From Chryseobacterium bernardetii (lineage in GTDB: Bacteria > Bacteroidota > Bacteroidia > Flavobacteriales > Weeksellaceae), in the NCBI RefSeq assembly GCF_003815975.1, contig NZ_CP033932.1:310001-374000 (forward strand): 64,000 nucleotides of DNA. The letters are read 5' to 3'. Positions 1 through 9,157 of the stretch are shown here, piece by piece (position 1 is the first letter of the stretch; each line of letters begins with the position of its first letter). The notes below the pieces were generated by a model that was given only the letters and a program-made list of their open reading frames with translations, had not been told where the DNA came from and did no database searches. A program made the position numbers and the translations under genes.

Positions 1-2699
1 GAATGGGTGGCGAATTTATACCTCAATTACAAGAAGGGGATTTTGCATTTCATTGTATTTTACCACAAGGCAGTTCATTGAGCCAAAGCATCGAAACTTC
101 TATGCAAGCCAGTAGAATTATTAAAAAATTTGATGAAGTGAAAATGGTGGTGGGTAAAACCGGAGCAGCAGAAGTACCAACTGACCCGATGCCTCCCGAA
201 GCAACTGATATGATGATTTTGCTGAAACCGCAAAGCGAATGGAAAAGCGGTAGAACTTATGATGAATTAGCTGATGCTATTAATGAAAAATTGGAAGCAA
301 TACCTGGTGTGTTTTTTGAAAAGAACCAACCAATACAAATGCGTTTCAATGAACTAATGACAGGTATTAGGCAAGATGTCGCAGTAAAAATATTTGGCGA
401 AAATTTAGATACATTAGCTTTAAATGCAGAAAAGGTTAGCAAAATTATACAAACTGTTCAAGGTGCTACCGCTCCACAAGTAGAACGTGTAAGCGGTTTA
501 CCGCAAATAAATGTAGAATATGACCGTACTCGCTTAGCTAATTACGGAATAACAGTAGAAGATGTAAATAACGTGGTAAGCACTGCATTTGCAGGTAAAA
601 GCGCAGGTGTGATTTTTGAGAACGAAAGAAGATTTGATTTGGTCGTTCGCTTAGATAGTGTTTACAGAAGTAGTATTGAAGATGTAAACAATCTGATGAT
701 ACCCACCTCATCAGGTAATCAAATTCCGCTTTCACAAGTTGCCACAATTGATTATAAATTAGGACCTGCACAAATAAGCCGAGAAGCAGGAAAACGTAGA
801 ATTGTAATCGGATTTAATGTAAAAGACAGAGACGTACAAAGCGTGGTAGAAGAAATTCAGCAAAAACTAAATACACAGGTAAAGTTACCACCGGGATATT
901 ACTTTACTTATGGTGGTCAGTTTGAAAATCTACAGGAAGCAAGTAATAGATTAATGATAGCCGTTCCGGTTTCTTTGTTGTTAATTTTTGTGTTGCTTTA
1001 TTTTACTTTTCGTTCTTTTAAACAAGCGGGCTTAATATTTACAGCAATTCCAATGAGTGCCATTGGTGGTATATTGGCTTTATTGCTTCGTGGTATGCCA
1101 TTCAGCATAAGTGCAGGAATTGGGTTTATTGCTTTATTTGGTGTAGCCGTTCTTAATGGAATTGTACTGATAGGCACATTCAACCAATTGGAAAAAGAAG
1201 GAATAAAAGATGTATTTAAAAGAGTAATCGAAGGAACTAAAATCCGTCTTCGACCAGTATTAATGACGGCAACCGTAGCCAGTTTAGGATTTTTACCAAT
1301 GGCATTGAGTAGCAGTGCAGGAGCCGAAGTTCAAAAACCTTTAGCAACAGTAGTCATTGGCGGTTTAGTCACGGCTACATTTCTTACACTGTTTGTATTA
1401 CCCTTACTTTATATAATTTTCAATTCAAAAATTAATTTAAAAATAAAACCTCAAGTGAAATTCATAGCAACTGTCATTGTATTGCTTCTATCATTGGTAA
1501 GCTTTACAGCAAATGCTCAAACAAAGAGTTTAATGAGCGTTGATGATGCGATTAACATTGCTCTTCAAAATAATCAAACCATTAAAGCTTCAGCTTTAGA
1601 AATTGATGCCAGCAAAGCTTTGAAAAAAACTGCCGGAGAATTACCCAAACTAGATTTTAATGCACAGTTGGGGCAATACAACAGTACCAAATTCGATCAG
1701 TCTTTTCAAGTATCGCAAACCATTCCGTTTCCATCGTTATTTGGAGCAAAAAAACAACTGATTAATGCTGAAATAAAAGGTAAAGAATTACAGAAAGACA
1801 TTTCGGTTTTGGAGTTGAAAAATCAGGTGCGGACTTACTATTACCAAATTTTGTACTTGCAACATAATCAAAAACAGTTGCAAGAATTGGATAGTTTGTA
1901 CAATGATTTTATCAAAATAGCACAACTTAGATACAAAACTGGCGATACCAAAAAAGTCGACATCAGCACAGCGGAAGCCAAGAAAGGCGAAATCAATTTA
2001 TTGTTGAAACAAAATGAAGTATTTCTGAAGAATGCAGTTGCCAATCTAAAGACATTGATGAACACAAAAGACGATTTTACCATCGCAGAAAAAGGAAATT
2101 TTCAACCTTTGCAAGTTTCTAATTTGTTGGATGATGAAGCCGTAGCCAATCACCCAAGCATTCAATCTTTGTATCAGGAAGCTAAAATTGCCGAGCAAAC
2201 CAAAAAAGTTGAGCGTTCGCAAGGCTTACCCGATTTTACTATTGGTTACGTTAATCAATCCTTGATAGGTTTTCAGGATGTAAACGGAACGGAGCGGTTT
2301 TTCAATAGCGGAAACCGATTTAGCTCTGTAAACATAGGCATCTCAATTCCCATTACTTACGGTGCTACAAAAGCACGAATTAAATCTTTGGATTATAGTA
2401 AGCAAGCAGCCGAAGCCAATGCACAACAGCGACAGAAAATACTTGCTACACAAATGCAAAATGCTTTGCACCAATATCAACAAGATATACAGCAATTCAA
2501 TTATTTTCAGCAGGAAGCTTTGCCTAATGCCAAAGAAATCGTATCAGCTGCACAATTGGGTTACAGAACAGGCGAAATCAGTTATGTAGAGTATCTTTTT
2601 GCATTGCAAACCGCTACCGACATAGAATTGAATTACCTGAAAAGCATTCAACAAGTAAACCAATCCGTAATTCAAATTTATTCATTCATCAATCAATAA
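1..2699 (+). CDS. CusA/CzcA-type RND metal efflux pump fused to TolC-like channel (5' partial)
   Basis: Proton-driven heavy-metal efflux through both membranes. The reading frame enters from the left edge, so the true start is outside the window; 898 aa are visible. Residues 1-478 are the C-terminal half of an RND pump: a periplasmic docking domain, then membrane helices around residues 318-475 (for example LLLIFVLLYFTF and GVAVLNGIVLIGTFNQL). Residues 487-506 look like a signal peptide ending in ANAQ, yet are internal. From about 510 to the end is an outer-membrane efflux protein (MSVDDAINIALQNNQ and long coiled-coil stretches). CusA-CusC fusions of about 1400 aa are usual in Bacteroidetes. 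The adaptor gene follows after 5 bases, so this is an operon. The metal is unknown; neighbouring genes suggest Zn/Cd/Co or Cu. Confidence 0.93.
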   Translation, partial: MGGEFIPQLQEGDFAFHCILPQGSSLSQSIETSMQASRIIKKFDEVKMVVGKTGAAEVPTDPMPPEATDMMILLKPQSEWKSGRTYDELADAINEKLEAIPGVFFEKNQPIQMRFNELMTGIRQDVAVKIFGENLDTLALNAEKVSKIIQTVQGATAPQVERVSGLPQINVEYDRTRLANYGITVEDVNNVVSTAFAGKSAGVIFENERRFDLVVRLDSVYRSSIEDVNNLMIPTSSGNQIPLSQVATIDYKLGPAQISREAGKRRIVIGFNVKDRDVQSVVEEIQQKLNTQVKLPPGYYFTYGGQFENLQEASNRLMIAVPVSLLLIFVLLYFTFRSFKQAGLIFTAIPMSAIGGILALLLRGMPFSISAGIGFIALFGVAVLNGIVLIGTFNQLEKEGIKDVFKRVIEGTKIRLRPVLMTATVASLGFLPMALSSSAGAEVQKPLATVVIGGLVTATFLTLFVLPLLYIIFNSKINLKIKPQVKFIATVIVLLLSLVSFTANAQTKSLMSVDDAINIALQNNQTIKASALEIDASKALKKTAGELPKLDFNAQLGQYNSTKFDQSFQVSQTIPFPSLFGAKKQLINAEIKGKELQKDISVLELKNQVRTYYYQILYLQHNQKQLQELDSLYNDFIKIAQLRYKTGDTKKVDISTAEAKKGEINLLLKQNEVFLKNAVANLKTLMNTKDDFTIAEKGNFQPLQVSNLLDDEAVANHPSIQSLYQEAKIAEQTKKVERSQGLPDFTIGYVNQSLIGFQDVNGTERFFNSGNRFSSVNIGISIPITYGATKARIKSLDYSKQAAEANAQQRQKILATQMQNALHQYQQDIQQFNYFQQEALPNAKEIVSAAQLGYRTGEISYVEYLFALQTATDIELNYLKSIQQVNQSVIQIYSFINQ

Positions 2700-2704
2700 G
2701 TAAA

Positions 2705-3994
2705 ATGAAATTCACTATAAAAAAAATCTGGAGCATAACAACAATAGTTGTTTTAGTATTTGCTTTTTCGGCTTGCAGTAATCACAAAGAAGGCGATGGT
2801 CACGACCACGGCACAAAAAAAGAAGAACCAAAAAAAGAAGAAGCTCACGAAGAAGAAACTCCAACCATTGCCACACTTACCGAAGAGCAAATAAAAACGG
2901 TAGGCATACAATTAGGTACAATAGAACAAAAAGAATTAACAGCAACAATCCGGGCAAACGGCTTACTAAAAGTGCCCAATAACAACAAAGCCAATGCAAC
3001 TTCATTGTATGGGGGTGTGATAAAAACGCTTAAAGTTCAAATTGGAGATTATGTAAAGAAAGGACAAGTAATAGCCACAATTGCCAATCCGCAGTTTATA
3101 CAATTGCAGGAAGAATACTTGAGCACAGCAAGCAGAATAACCTTTGCAGAGCAAGAATTGGCAAGGCAAAAAGAACTGAACCAAGGCAATGCCGGTGCTG
3201 GTAAAAATTTACAAAGTGCCACAGCCGAACTCAATAGCTTACGAACCAGAAGAGCTTCTTTACAACAGCAGATACAGCTAATGGGCATTAATCCCAGTTC
3301 GGTATCAAATAGCAATCTACGATCGGCATTGGTCGTAACCAGTCCGCTGAATGGTACGGTTAGCAACGTTTTTGCCAAGATAGGAAGTTATGCAGATGTA
3401 TCTTCGCCTGTGATAGAAATTGTAGATAACAGTTCATTACATTTGGATTTACAGGTTTTTGAAAAGGATTTACCACAGGTAAAAGTGGGGCAAACCATTC
3501 ACTTTACTATAACAAACAATCCATCAACCGAATATGATGCTACTGTTTTTAGTATTGGTTCATCATTTGAAAATGATAGTAAAACCATAGCCGTACACTG
3601 CCGTGTAAATGGCAATAAAAAGGGTTTAATTGACGGAATGAACATCACTGGTATTGTCAGTCTTAGCAATGTAACAACTCCTGCTGTACCCAACGAAGCT
3701 GTTGTAAACGCCGATGGTAAATACTATATTTTTGTGCAAACCGATAAAAAAGCAGAAGAACACCACGAAGAAGGAGAAGAAGCACACGAACATAAGGAAG
3801 GCGAAGAAAAAGAGCATTCGGAAGAAAAAACCAGTATGAACTTTGAAAAAATAGAAGTACTGAAAGGCGTATCCGACATGGGGTATACCGCAATAAACTT
3901 CGTGAACGAAATTCCTGCCAATGCAAAAATTGTGGTAAAAGGAGCCTTTTTTGTAAATGCAAAATTAAGTAATACAGGAGGTCACGAACATTAA
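2705..3994 (+). CDS. RND efflux periplasmic adaptor (CusB/CzcB-like), His-rich lipoprotein
   Basis: Membrane-fusion subunit linking the RND pump to the outer-membrane channel. A lipoprotein signal peptide ends in FAFSAC with Cys24, followed by a His/Glu/Lys-rich linker (HKEGDGHDHG). A barrel-sandwich/lipoyl half (YGGVIKTLKVQIGDYVKKGQ), a coiled-coil hairpin (about residues 135-200) and the beta-barrel (SALVVTSPLNGTVSNVFAKI) follow in the family order. A second His/Glu-rich insertion lies near residues 350-378 (EEHHEEGEEAHEHKEGEEKE). Both His-rich runs could bind periplasmic divalent metal; that is inference. It sits 5 bases behind the pump gene and 9 bases ahead of a Fur-family gene, so co-transcription is likely. 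Confidence 0.93.
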   Translation: MKFTIKKIWSITTIVVLVFAFSACSNHKEGDGHDHGTKKEEPKKEEAHEEETPTIATLTEEQIKTVGIQLGTIEQKELTATIRANGLLKVPNNNKANATSLYGGVIKTLKVQIGDYVKKGQVIATIANPQFIQLQEEYLSTASRITFAEQELARQKELNQGNAGAGKNLQSATAELNSLRTRRASLQQQIQLMGINPSSVSNSNLRSALVVTSPLNGTVSNVFAKIGSYADVSSPVIEIVDNSSLHLDLQVFEKDLPQVKVGQTIHFTITNNPSTEYDATVFSIGSSFENDSKTIAVHCRVNGNKKGLIDGMNITGIVSLSNVTTPAVPNEAVVNADGKYYIFVQTDKKAEEHHEEGEEAHEHKEGEEKEHSEEKTSMNFEKIEVLKGVSDMGYTAINFVNEIPANAKIVVKGAFFVNAKLSNTGGHEH

Positions 3995-4003
3995 TTTTTT
4001 GTT

Positions 4004-4423
4004 ATGAAAAATATTGAAGAGAAACTTTTAAAAAAAAACACCAACCCTACCAGTATGCGGATTTTGGTGTATGACTTTTTGGAAGAACAACAGATAGCGA
4101 TGTCATTATCTGAAATAGAAAGCCATTTTTATAAAGCAGATAGAATTACTATTTATAGAACTCTGAAAACTTTCGAGGAAAAAGGTATTGTACATAGTAT
4201 TCAAGACAATAACACAAGTAAATATATCTTATGTGACGATGGGTGCGATGAGAAAACTCATAAAGATTGGCATCTGCACTTCTACTGTAAAATTTGTAAA
4301 CAGACAACCTGTAAAGAAGATTTTACAATACCACAGGAAAGGAATTATGAATTTAGAATTGACGAGATAAAACTATTTGGTAAGGGTATTTGCGAGAAGT
4401 GCTTAAAGGAGAGTTTGCAATAG
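4004..4423 (+). CDS. Fur-family metal-responsive transcriptional regulator
   Basis: A 139-aa Fur/Zur-like repressor. The N-terminal winged helix is visible (TSMRILVYDFLEEQ, then DRITIYRTLKTFEEKGIVH as recognition region). The C-terminal dimerisation half has the metal-ligand run HLHFYCKICKQTTC (about residues 90-103) and a terminal CEKC pair, the usual structural Zn site. It lies between the efflux adaptor and the P-type ATPase, so control of this metal operon is the natural guess; whether it senses Zn, Fe or another metal cannot be read from sequence. A hairpin with TGCAAT/ATTGCA arms spans its stop codon. Confidence 0.9.
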   Translation: MKNIEEKLLKKNTNPTSMRILVYDFLEEQQIAMSLSEIESHFYKADRITIYRTLKTFEEKGIVHSIQDNNTSKYILCDDGCDEKTHKDWHLHFYCKICKQTTCKEDFTIPQERNYEFRIDEIKLFGKGICEKCLKESLQ

Positions 4424-4438
4424 CATTGCAGGCTCTCT
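4409..4438. promoter_or_regulatory. Hairpin / possible operator between fur-like gene and P-type ATPase
   Basis: Arms AGAG-TT-TGCAAT and ATTGCA-GG-CTCT fold across the spacer AGC, overlapping the end of the Fur-family gene, 30 bases before the ATPase start. There is no T-run, so a terminator is unlikely. It may be an operator for the Fur-family protein or an mRNA-processing hairpin. Confidence 0.3.
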
Positions 4439-4468
4439 ATAATTAACTTTGATATTAAAAAGAAAGAT

Positions 4469-6505
4469 ATGGAACATAAACATAAATATGATGCACAAGG
4501 TAAACAGCTTTGTTGCACAGCACAAGAACAAAAAATATATACCGATGCCAACGCTAAAAAGCTATTGGGAAAGCATCACAACGAAGATGGTCACAATCAC
4601 GAACACAGTGATGATGACGGTCACAATCACGGAAGTACCGATAATTCTACCTTTCAAATGTTTTTACCAGCCATTATCAGTTTTGCATTATTAATGATAG
4701 CCATCGCTTTCGATAATTGGTTTCTGCAATCTTGGTTCACAGGCTGGGTACGAATTGTTTGGTATGTTGTAGCCTATATTCCTGTTGGATTTCCCGTAAT
4801 TAAAGAAGCTTTTGAAAGCATCAGAAAAGGCGATGTGTTTTCAGAATTTTTATTAATGAGCATTGCCACCATCGGAGCTTTTGCCATTGGCGAATATCCC
4901 GAAGGTGTAGCCGTAATGTTGTTTTATGCCGTTGGCGAAGTGTTTCAAACATTGGCGGTTACACGAGCCAAAGCGAATATTAAAACCTTGCTCGACCAAC
5001 GTCCCGATGATGTAACTGTTTTAGAAAATAACCAACCAAAAACCGTAAAAGCTGAAACCGTAAGTATCGGAAATATTATCCAATTAAAACCAGGAGAAAA
5101 ATTAGGATTAGACGGCGAATTATTATCCGAAACAGCATCATTTAACACAGCTGCACTTACAGGCGAAAGCAAGCCCGACACGAAAACCAAAGGCGAAACC
5201 GTATTAGCAGGAATGATAAACCTAACAACCGTTGCACAGGTAAAAGTAACCACCGCTTACACAGACAGCAAGCTTTCAAAAATTTTAGAATTAGTACAAA
5301 ATGCCACCGCTCAAAAAGCACCTACCGAATTATTCATCCGAAAATTTGCAAAAATCTACACCCCGATTGTAGTGCTTTTAGCATTATTAATTACAACAAT
5401 TCCTTATTTTTTTGTAGATAATTATTTGTTTAGTCAATGGTTATACAGAGCCTTGGTATTCTTGGTAATTTCGTGCCCTTGTGCTTTGGTCATCAGTATT
5501 CCTTTGGGGTATTTTGGAGGAATTGGAGCCGCTTCCAAAAATGGAATTTTGTTTAAAGGAAGCAACTTTTTAGATGCCATTGCCGATATTAAAAACGTAG
5601 TGATGGACAAAACAGGTACAATGACCGAAGGCGTTTTCAAAGTTCAAGAAGTGGTATTAAAACCGGAATTTAATAAGGATGAAATTTTGAAAATGGTTAA
5701 CGCTTTAGAAAGCCAAAGTACACATCCTGTTGCAACAGCTATACATCAATATGTAGGCGAAATTGATAGCACTATTAAATTAGAAAATACAGAAGAAATT
5801 GCCGGTCACGGTTTGAAATCCAGTGTAAACGGGAAAGAATTATTGGTAGGGAATTTCAAGTTGATGGATAAATTCAACATCAGTTATGATTTAGATCCGA
5901 CTACAATTGTTTACACTTTAATTGCCATTTCCTACGATGGAAAATTTGCAGGATATATTACCATTGCAGACAGCATCAAAGAAGATGCACAGTTAACAAT
6001 TGACAAACTGAAAGCATTAGGCGTAAAAACCACAATGTTGAGCGGAGACAAAAGCACCGTAGTAAAATTTGTTGCCGATAAATTAGGAATTAATAATGCC
6101 TTTGGCGATTTATTACCCGAAGACAAAGTAAATAAAGTAAAAGAAATAAAAGCCCAAAACGAAACCGTAGCATTCGTAGGCGATGGCGTGAACGACGCAC
6201 CAGTAGTAGCTTTGAGCGATGTAGGAATTGCAATGGGCGGTCTAGGAAGCGATGCCACCATAGAAACTGCCGATGTGGTTATTCAGGACGATAAGCCAAG
6301 CAAAATCCCAATGGCAATCAACATTGGTAAGCAAACTAAAAAAATTGTTTGGCAAAATATCATATTGGCATTTGCTGTAAAAGCAATCGTATTGGTTTTA
6401 GGAGCAGGTGGACTGGCCACAATGTGGGAAGCCGTTTTTGCTGATGTAGGTGTAGCATTGTTGGCTATTTTAAATGCTGTGAGGATACAGAGGATGAAGT
6501 TTTAA
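4469..6505 (+). CDS. Heavy-metal translocating P1B-type ATPase (Zn/Cd/Co-like)
   Basis: Inner-membrane metal export ATPase, 678 aa. Visible family motifs in order: LTGES actuator loop (about residue 231), SCPCAL transmembrane metal site (about 335), DKTGT phosphorylation site (about 380), STHP nucleotide-binding His motif, GDGVND hinge (about 571), and a last helix with DVGVALLAILNA. SCPCAL plus the terminal DxG favours the Zn/Cd/Pb group over Cu. Instead of a ferredoxin-like HMA domain the N-terminus carries a short Cys pair (QLCCTAQEQ) and a His/Asp-rich run (GHNHEHSDDDGHNHG). It follows the Fur-like gene after 45 bases. It would lower cytosolic metal while the RND pump clears the periplasm. 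Confidence 0.94.
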   Translation: MEHKHKYDAQGKQLCCTAQEQKIYTDANAKKLLGKHHNEDGHNHEHSDDDGHNHGSTDNSTFQMFLPAIISFALLMIAIAFDNWFLQSWFTGWVRIVWYVVAYIPVGFPVIKEAFESIRKGDVFSEFLLMSIATIGAFAIGEYPEGVAVMLFYAVGEVFQTLAVTRAKANIKTLLDQRPDDVTVLENNQPKTVKAETVSIGNIIQLKPGEKLGLDGELLSETASFNTAALTGESKPDTKTKGETVLAGMINLTTVAQVKVTTAYTDSKLSKILELVQNATAQKAPTELFIRKFAKIYTPIVVLLALLITTIPYFFVDNYLFSQWLYRALVFLVISCPCALVISIPLGYFGGIGAASKNGILFKGSNFLDAIADIKNVVMDKTGTMTEGVFKVQEVVLKPEFNKDEILKMVNALESQSTHPVATAIHQYVGEIDSTIKLENTEEIAGHGLKSSVNGKELLVGNFKLMDKFNISYDLDPTTIVYTLIAISYDGKFAGYITIADSIKEDAQLTIDKLKALGVKTTMLSGDKSTVVKFVADKLGINNAFGDLLPEDKVNKVKEIKAQNETVAFVGDGVNDAPVVALSDVGIAMGGLGSDATIETADVVIQDDKPSKIPMAINIGKQTKKIVWQNIILAFAVKAIVLVLGAGGLATMWEAVFADVGVALLAILNAVRIQRMKF

Positions 6506-6618
6506 AAGATATAAAAAAGAATATAACTAATTTTAAGAATAATATTGTAGGTATACGTTGCTATCAATTTTAGTAGTGAGTTAAGAAGGTTATATAAGCG
6601 AAATGAAAGAGGTTAATT

Positions 6619-6645
6619 AAGCCTGAAAACTAAAATTCAGGCTTT
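6619..6645. terminator. Short bidirectional terminator-like hairpin
   Basis: Arms AAGCCTGAA (6619-6627) and TTCAGGCTT (6636-6644) with an 8-base loop lie between convergent genes, the ATPase (+) and traD (-). The flanking T-tract is short on both strands, so termination strength is uncertain. Confidence 0.45.
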
Positions 6646-6658
6646 AATACAACACCTT

Positions 6659-7294
6659 TCACACAAACTCCCCAATGTCAAAATCACTCAAATCACTTTT
6701 CCGCAAAGTGGAAGAACCGGCTTCCGTTTCAGATGAAAGGGTGCTATCCAAAAGCTCGGCTATTCTTCGGGAAGCATCTTCCATAGAATTTTCCAATAGG
6801 CTAAATAATTCGGTTCCCTGTATTTTTTGAACTATCGCTATCGCTATTTCCTTTTGGGCTGGTTCCAATTCTTCTTTTTGGAGCAACACCCCCACGGAGT
6901 TTAGTTCTTCAAAGGTAACCCCTTGGGCAAAACCGTTATCACCACCAGATATTCCGTACCTGTTCCATTCTTCTTCCTCTTCCTCCAAATCAGGCATATT
7001 TCTGAAAACTTCGTCCAGCTCTTCCTGCGGAATTTGAACACTTACGTTTTCATTTTCGTCGTATTCAATGTCTAAATTAGCAAGGTTTATTTCATTTTCC
7101 TGAATTTGGCGTTCAGTGGCAGTGTTTGGCACTGAAAGGCGTTCTACAGGTTTGGGCTGTCCCATAATATCGGGTAAGTTCGGGTTGACTTTTTTATGCG
7201 GAGGGTCTTGTTTCGACCTTTTATGAATTACAATTTTATCCTGCAATAACAGGACAATGACTATGAGTAGGCATATCACAATTACTATTTCCAT
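6659..7294 (-). CDS. traD: Conjugal transfer protein TraD (Bacteroidetes ICE type)
   Basis: A 211-aa protein of the kind found after traA/traB in Bacteroidetes conjugative elements. It has one N-terminal membrane helix (residues 2-17, IVIVICLLIVIVLLLQD), a basic stretch, then a long acidic soluble part (LEEEEEEWNRYG) and helical C-terminus. It is unrelated to the F-plasmid TraD coupling ATPase despite the name; its molecular role is unknown. It lies 3 bases downstream of the DUF3408 gene in the leftward operon traA-DUF3408-traD. In related elements traE and later genes follow; here metal-resistance cargo follows instead. The coding sequence contains one copy of the element-wide TGGCAGTGTTTGGC motif (7116-7135). 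Confidence 0.8.
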   Translation of the reverse strand: MEIVIVICLLIVIVLLLQDKIVIHKRSKQDPPHKKVNPNLPDIMGQPKPVERLSVPNTATERQIQENEINLANLDIEYDENENVSVQIPQEELDEVFRNMPDLEEEEEEWNRYGISGGDNGFAQGVTFEELNSVGVLLQKEELEPAQKEIAIAIVQKIQGTELFSLLENSMEDASRRIAELLDSTLSSETEAGSSTLRKSDLSDFDIGEFV

Positions 7295-7297
7295 AGC

Positions 7298-7702
7298 TTA
7301 TAGAATAGGTTTAAAATGTTCGTTGAAATAATCGGTAATATCTTCACCGTACTCCCTGAAATGATGTTCGAGAATGTTGTCAATGTAAGAGTAGAGCGTT
7401 GTTCTTTCTTCCCTTGTCAGTTGAACGATGCGGAGCAATCTTTCGTGGTATTCAGGGCGTATGTAAACGACCTTGCCGTTACGCCCCGATGGAAACCGAT
7501 TGACCAAAAACGTTTCCTCATAGTTCACTTTTTTTGATGAACTGTTACGGGCTTTTTCCCTTGGCTTGGTTTCCTTTGGTACATCCTGCTTTTTGTTATT
7601 GCTCGGTGGAGCTACAAGCTCATCGCCGCTTATGATGTTCATAAGGTATTCCTCATCAACATTGGGCTTTTCAAAATCGTTGTTTTTGTTATTTGAAGCC
7701 AT
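7298..7702 (-). CDS. DUF3408 conjugal transfer protein (TraB-like)
   Basis: A 134-aa protein in the traA-traD operon, in the position where Bacteroidetes elements carry the DUF3408 protein. The first ~65 residues are charged and probably disordered. The C-terminal part (RFPSGRNGKVVYIRPEYHE through LEHHFREYGEDITDYFNEHF) is the conserved module, which resembles a small ribbon-helix-helix-type DNA-binding unit as in ParB-like partners of ParA proteins. It starts 12 bases after the traA stop. A DNA-segregation or oriT-related role next to the ParA ATPase is inference. Confidence 0.78.
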   Translation of the reverse strand: MASNNKNNDFEKPNVDEEYLMNIISGDELVAPPSNNKKQDVPKETKPREKARNSSSKKVNYEETFLVNRFPSGRNGKVVYIRPEYHERLLRIVQLTREERTTLYSYIDNILEHHFREYGEDITDYFNEHFKPIL

Positions 7703-7714
7703 ACTTTACTGTTT

Positions 7715-8482
7715 TTATAGATGAGTGATTTTTAAAAATTCCTCGACAAACAAATCCATTTTCGTTGCTTTCATCAACTGTGGTTCAGCAGGCAGCAAAC
7801 TTGATCGGAACACATAACTGCCTGTGTCGTCTGTTTCCTTTCGGAAACGTTTGCTGTCCATTATTCTTGTTTCCATTATGGGCAGGTTGAGTTCTTTGAT
7901 GACATTTTGATAAGCATCATACAATCCTGTTCTTTCCCTCCCGTCCACTTGGTTCCAAAATAGCCACATCTCTTGTTCGGGATTTCCCTCGTCCGTTTTG
8001 GGAAGTCCGAGAAAGGCTTTGGTAAAGCCCAATGTACTTTCCACTACCAAACGATCGGCAGTAATGGGCGAAAAGATAAAGTCCATTTTTTTCAAGGTAG
8101 TCAGTACGCCTTTGGTATTGGCTGTTCCGGGCAGGTCGAAGAAAACTACATCCGGTTCAACCGCAGATTGGATTGTATATTCCGATGCTTTATCCAAAGC
8201 CGTTTCAGCCTTGCATTTAATAATCGGGTACGCTTTTTTGTTGATGGTTTGAAACTGCTTCATTGCTGCCTTTTTATGGTAGTCGTTCTGCATTATGGTT
8301 CTCTTATCCCTTTCACGCATATTGGTCAGGCTGTGTTGTGGAAAGTCGCAGTCCATCACCAGTACATTAAAACCTAAACGGTAATGAAGCACACTTGCCA
8401 GCAAGGTGGTCATCGTGGATTTTCCCACACCGCCCTTTTGGGTGGAGAAGCTGATTTTTAAAGTTTTCTTTGTTGTTTCCAT
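7715..8482 (-). CDS. traA: ParA/MinD-family ATPase TraA
   Basis: A 255-aa ParA-type ATPase. The deviant Walker A KGGVGKS occupies residues 16-22. Further ParA signs are VLVMDCDFPQHSL (Walker A' region with the conserved Asp) and VVFFDLPGT (Walker B). Such proteins head the tra cluster in Bacteroidetes conjugative elements and probably help position or maintain the element DNA; the exact role is not known. It is the first gene of the leftward operon, and its upstream region is the proposed operator/oriT interval shared with divergent mobA. Confidence 0.88.
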   Translation of the reverse strand: METTKKTLKISFSTQKGGVGKSTMTTLLASVLHYRLGFNVLVMDCDFPQHSLTNMRERDKRTIMQNDYHKKAAMKQFQTINKKAYPIIKCKAETALDKASEYTIQSAVEPDVVFFDLPGTANTKGVLTTLKKMDFIFSPITADRLVVESTLGFTKAFLGLPKTDEGNPEQEMWLFWNQVDGRERTGLYDAYQNVIKELNLPIMETRIMDSKRFRKETDDTGSYVFRSSLLPAEPQLMKATKMDLFVEEFLKITHL

Positions 8483-8681
8483 TATTTAAAAATTTATTGT
8501 TACACACTTTATCTGTTTTGCAGGATTGAATATTGGTTTGTCTGATTATAACCTCATTCCTATATTCCTGCATTCTCTTTTGGGTACTTTCCTGCACAGG
8601 TATTTGCTTTCATTTTTGTCTTGTTAGGTACATTCTTTGGCAAGTGGAAAAACTTGCAACAGGTAAATTGCTTTACCGCTT

Positions 8682-8732
8682 TTATGCTTTTACACTTTTA
8701 TTGTTTTATGCTTTTAAAACCTTATGCTTTTA
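8682..8732. repeat. Three direct repeats of TTATGCTTTTA upstream of traA
   Basis: Exact copies of TTATGCTTTTA begin at 8682, 8706 and 8722 in an AT-rich, pyrimidine-biased stretch about 200-250 bases upstream of traA. They could be iteron-like binding sites or promoter-linked regulatory repeats for the leftward tra operon. Confidence 0.5.
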
Positions 8733-8846
8733 TTCCAAACTACCTGTTTGCAAACCTGATTTTCTTCTTTGTTTAGATACATTTTTTATTACCTGCACTA
8801 AAATTATACGGCAAATAAAGCGATTGATTTAATCGATGATTGAGCT

Positions 8847-8887
8847 GTGGCAGTGTTTGGCTTTCAAAGGCAGTGTTTGGCACTGCT
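8847..8887 (+). promoter_or_regulatory. Element-wide operator candidate, double copy (upstream of traA)
   Basis: GTGGCAGTGTTTGGCTTT is followed by a second GGCAGTGTTTGGCACTGC. The 13-mer GGCAGTGTTTGGC is repeated exactly 20 bp apart (8849 and 8869), that is about two helical turns. The second copy forms an inverted repeat GCAGTG-N5-CACTGC. Related copies lie upstream of four other core genes in the same orientation relative to the gene. Confidence 0.6.
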
Positions 8888-8980
8888 ATGCAGTACAATG
8901 CTTTCGTAAACAGGGCTTTACTTTGTACAATGATTTTTATTAATGGATTTATGCAAAAGTCTTTTGACAAATCGGAGGGT

Positions 8981-9157
8981 AACGGGAACGGCATCGAGCC
9001 GTTTTTCCCTGTTACATTTAATCCGTCCCGCAGGGCGGATTTTTGTGTTCAACGGAACACGGCAAGTTGTGTTTTGAGGCACTCGAAACCGAGTCAGTGC
9101 CTCAAAACAACTTGCCCTGCTGGGAGCTTAAAAAACGCTTTCCGAAGTCAGCGTTTT
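8981..9157. other. Putative origin of transfer (oriT): cluster of four hairpins before mobA
   Basis: Four inverted repeats lie in under 180 bases between traA and mobA: AACGGC/GCCGTT (8987-9003); ATCCGTCC/GGGCGGAT (9021-9040) with a following T-run; a long imperfect one whose 21-23-base arms read GGCAAGTTGT...TTTGAGGCACT (9061-9083) and its complement (9096-9116) with a 2-base bulge; and AAAACGCT/AGCGTTTT (9132-9157). The long repeat contains a nested alternative stem ACTCG/CGAGT. Relaxase genes begin 22 bases later. In mobilisable elements oriT normally adjoins the relaxosome genes and carries such repeats. The nick site is not assigned. Confidence 0.6.

Noticed and set aside
8847..8887. Sigma-54 promoter reading of TGGCAGTGTTTGGC
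   Set aside because: The GG-to-GC spacing is 9, not 10, the motif points away from the genes it precedes, and no sigma-54 activator gene is in the window.
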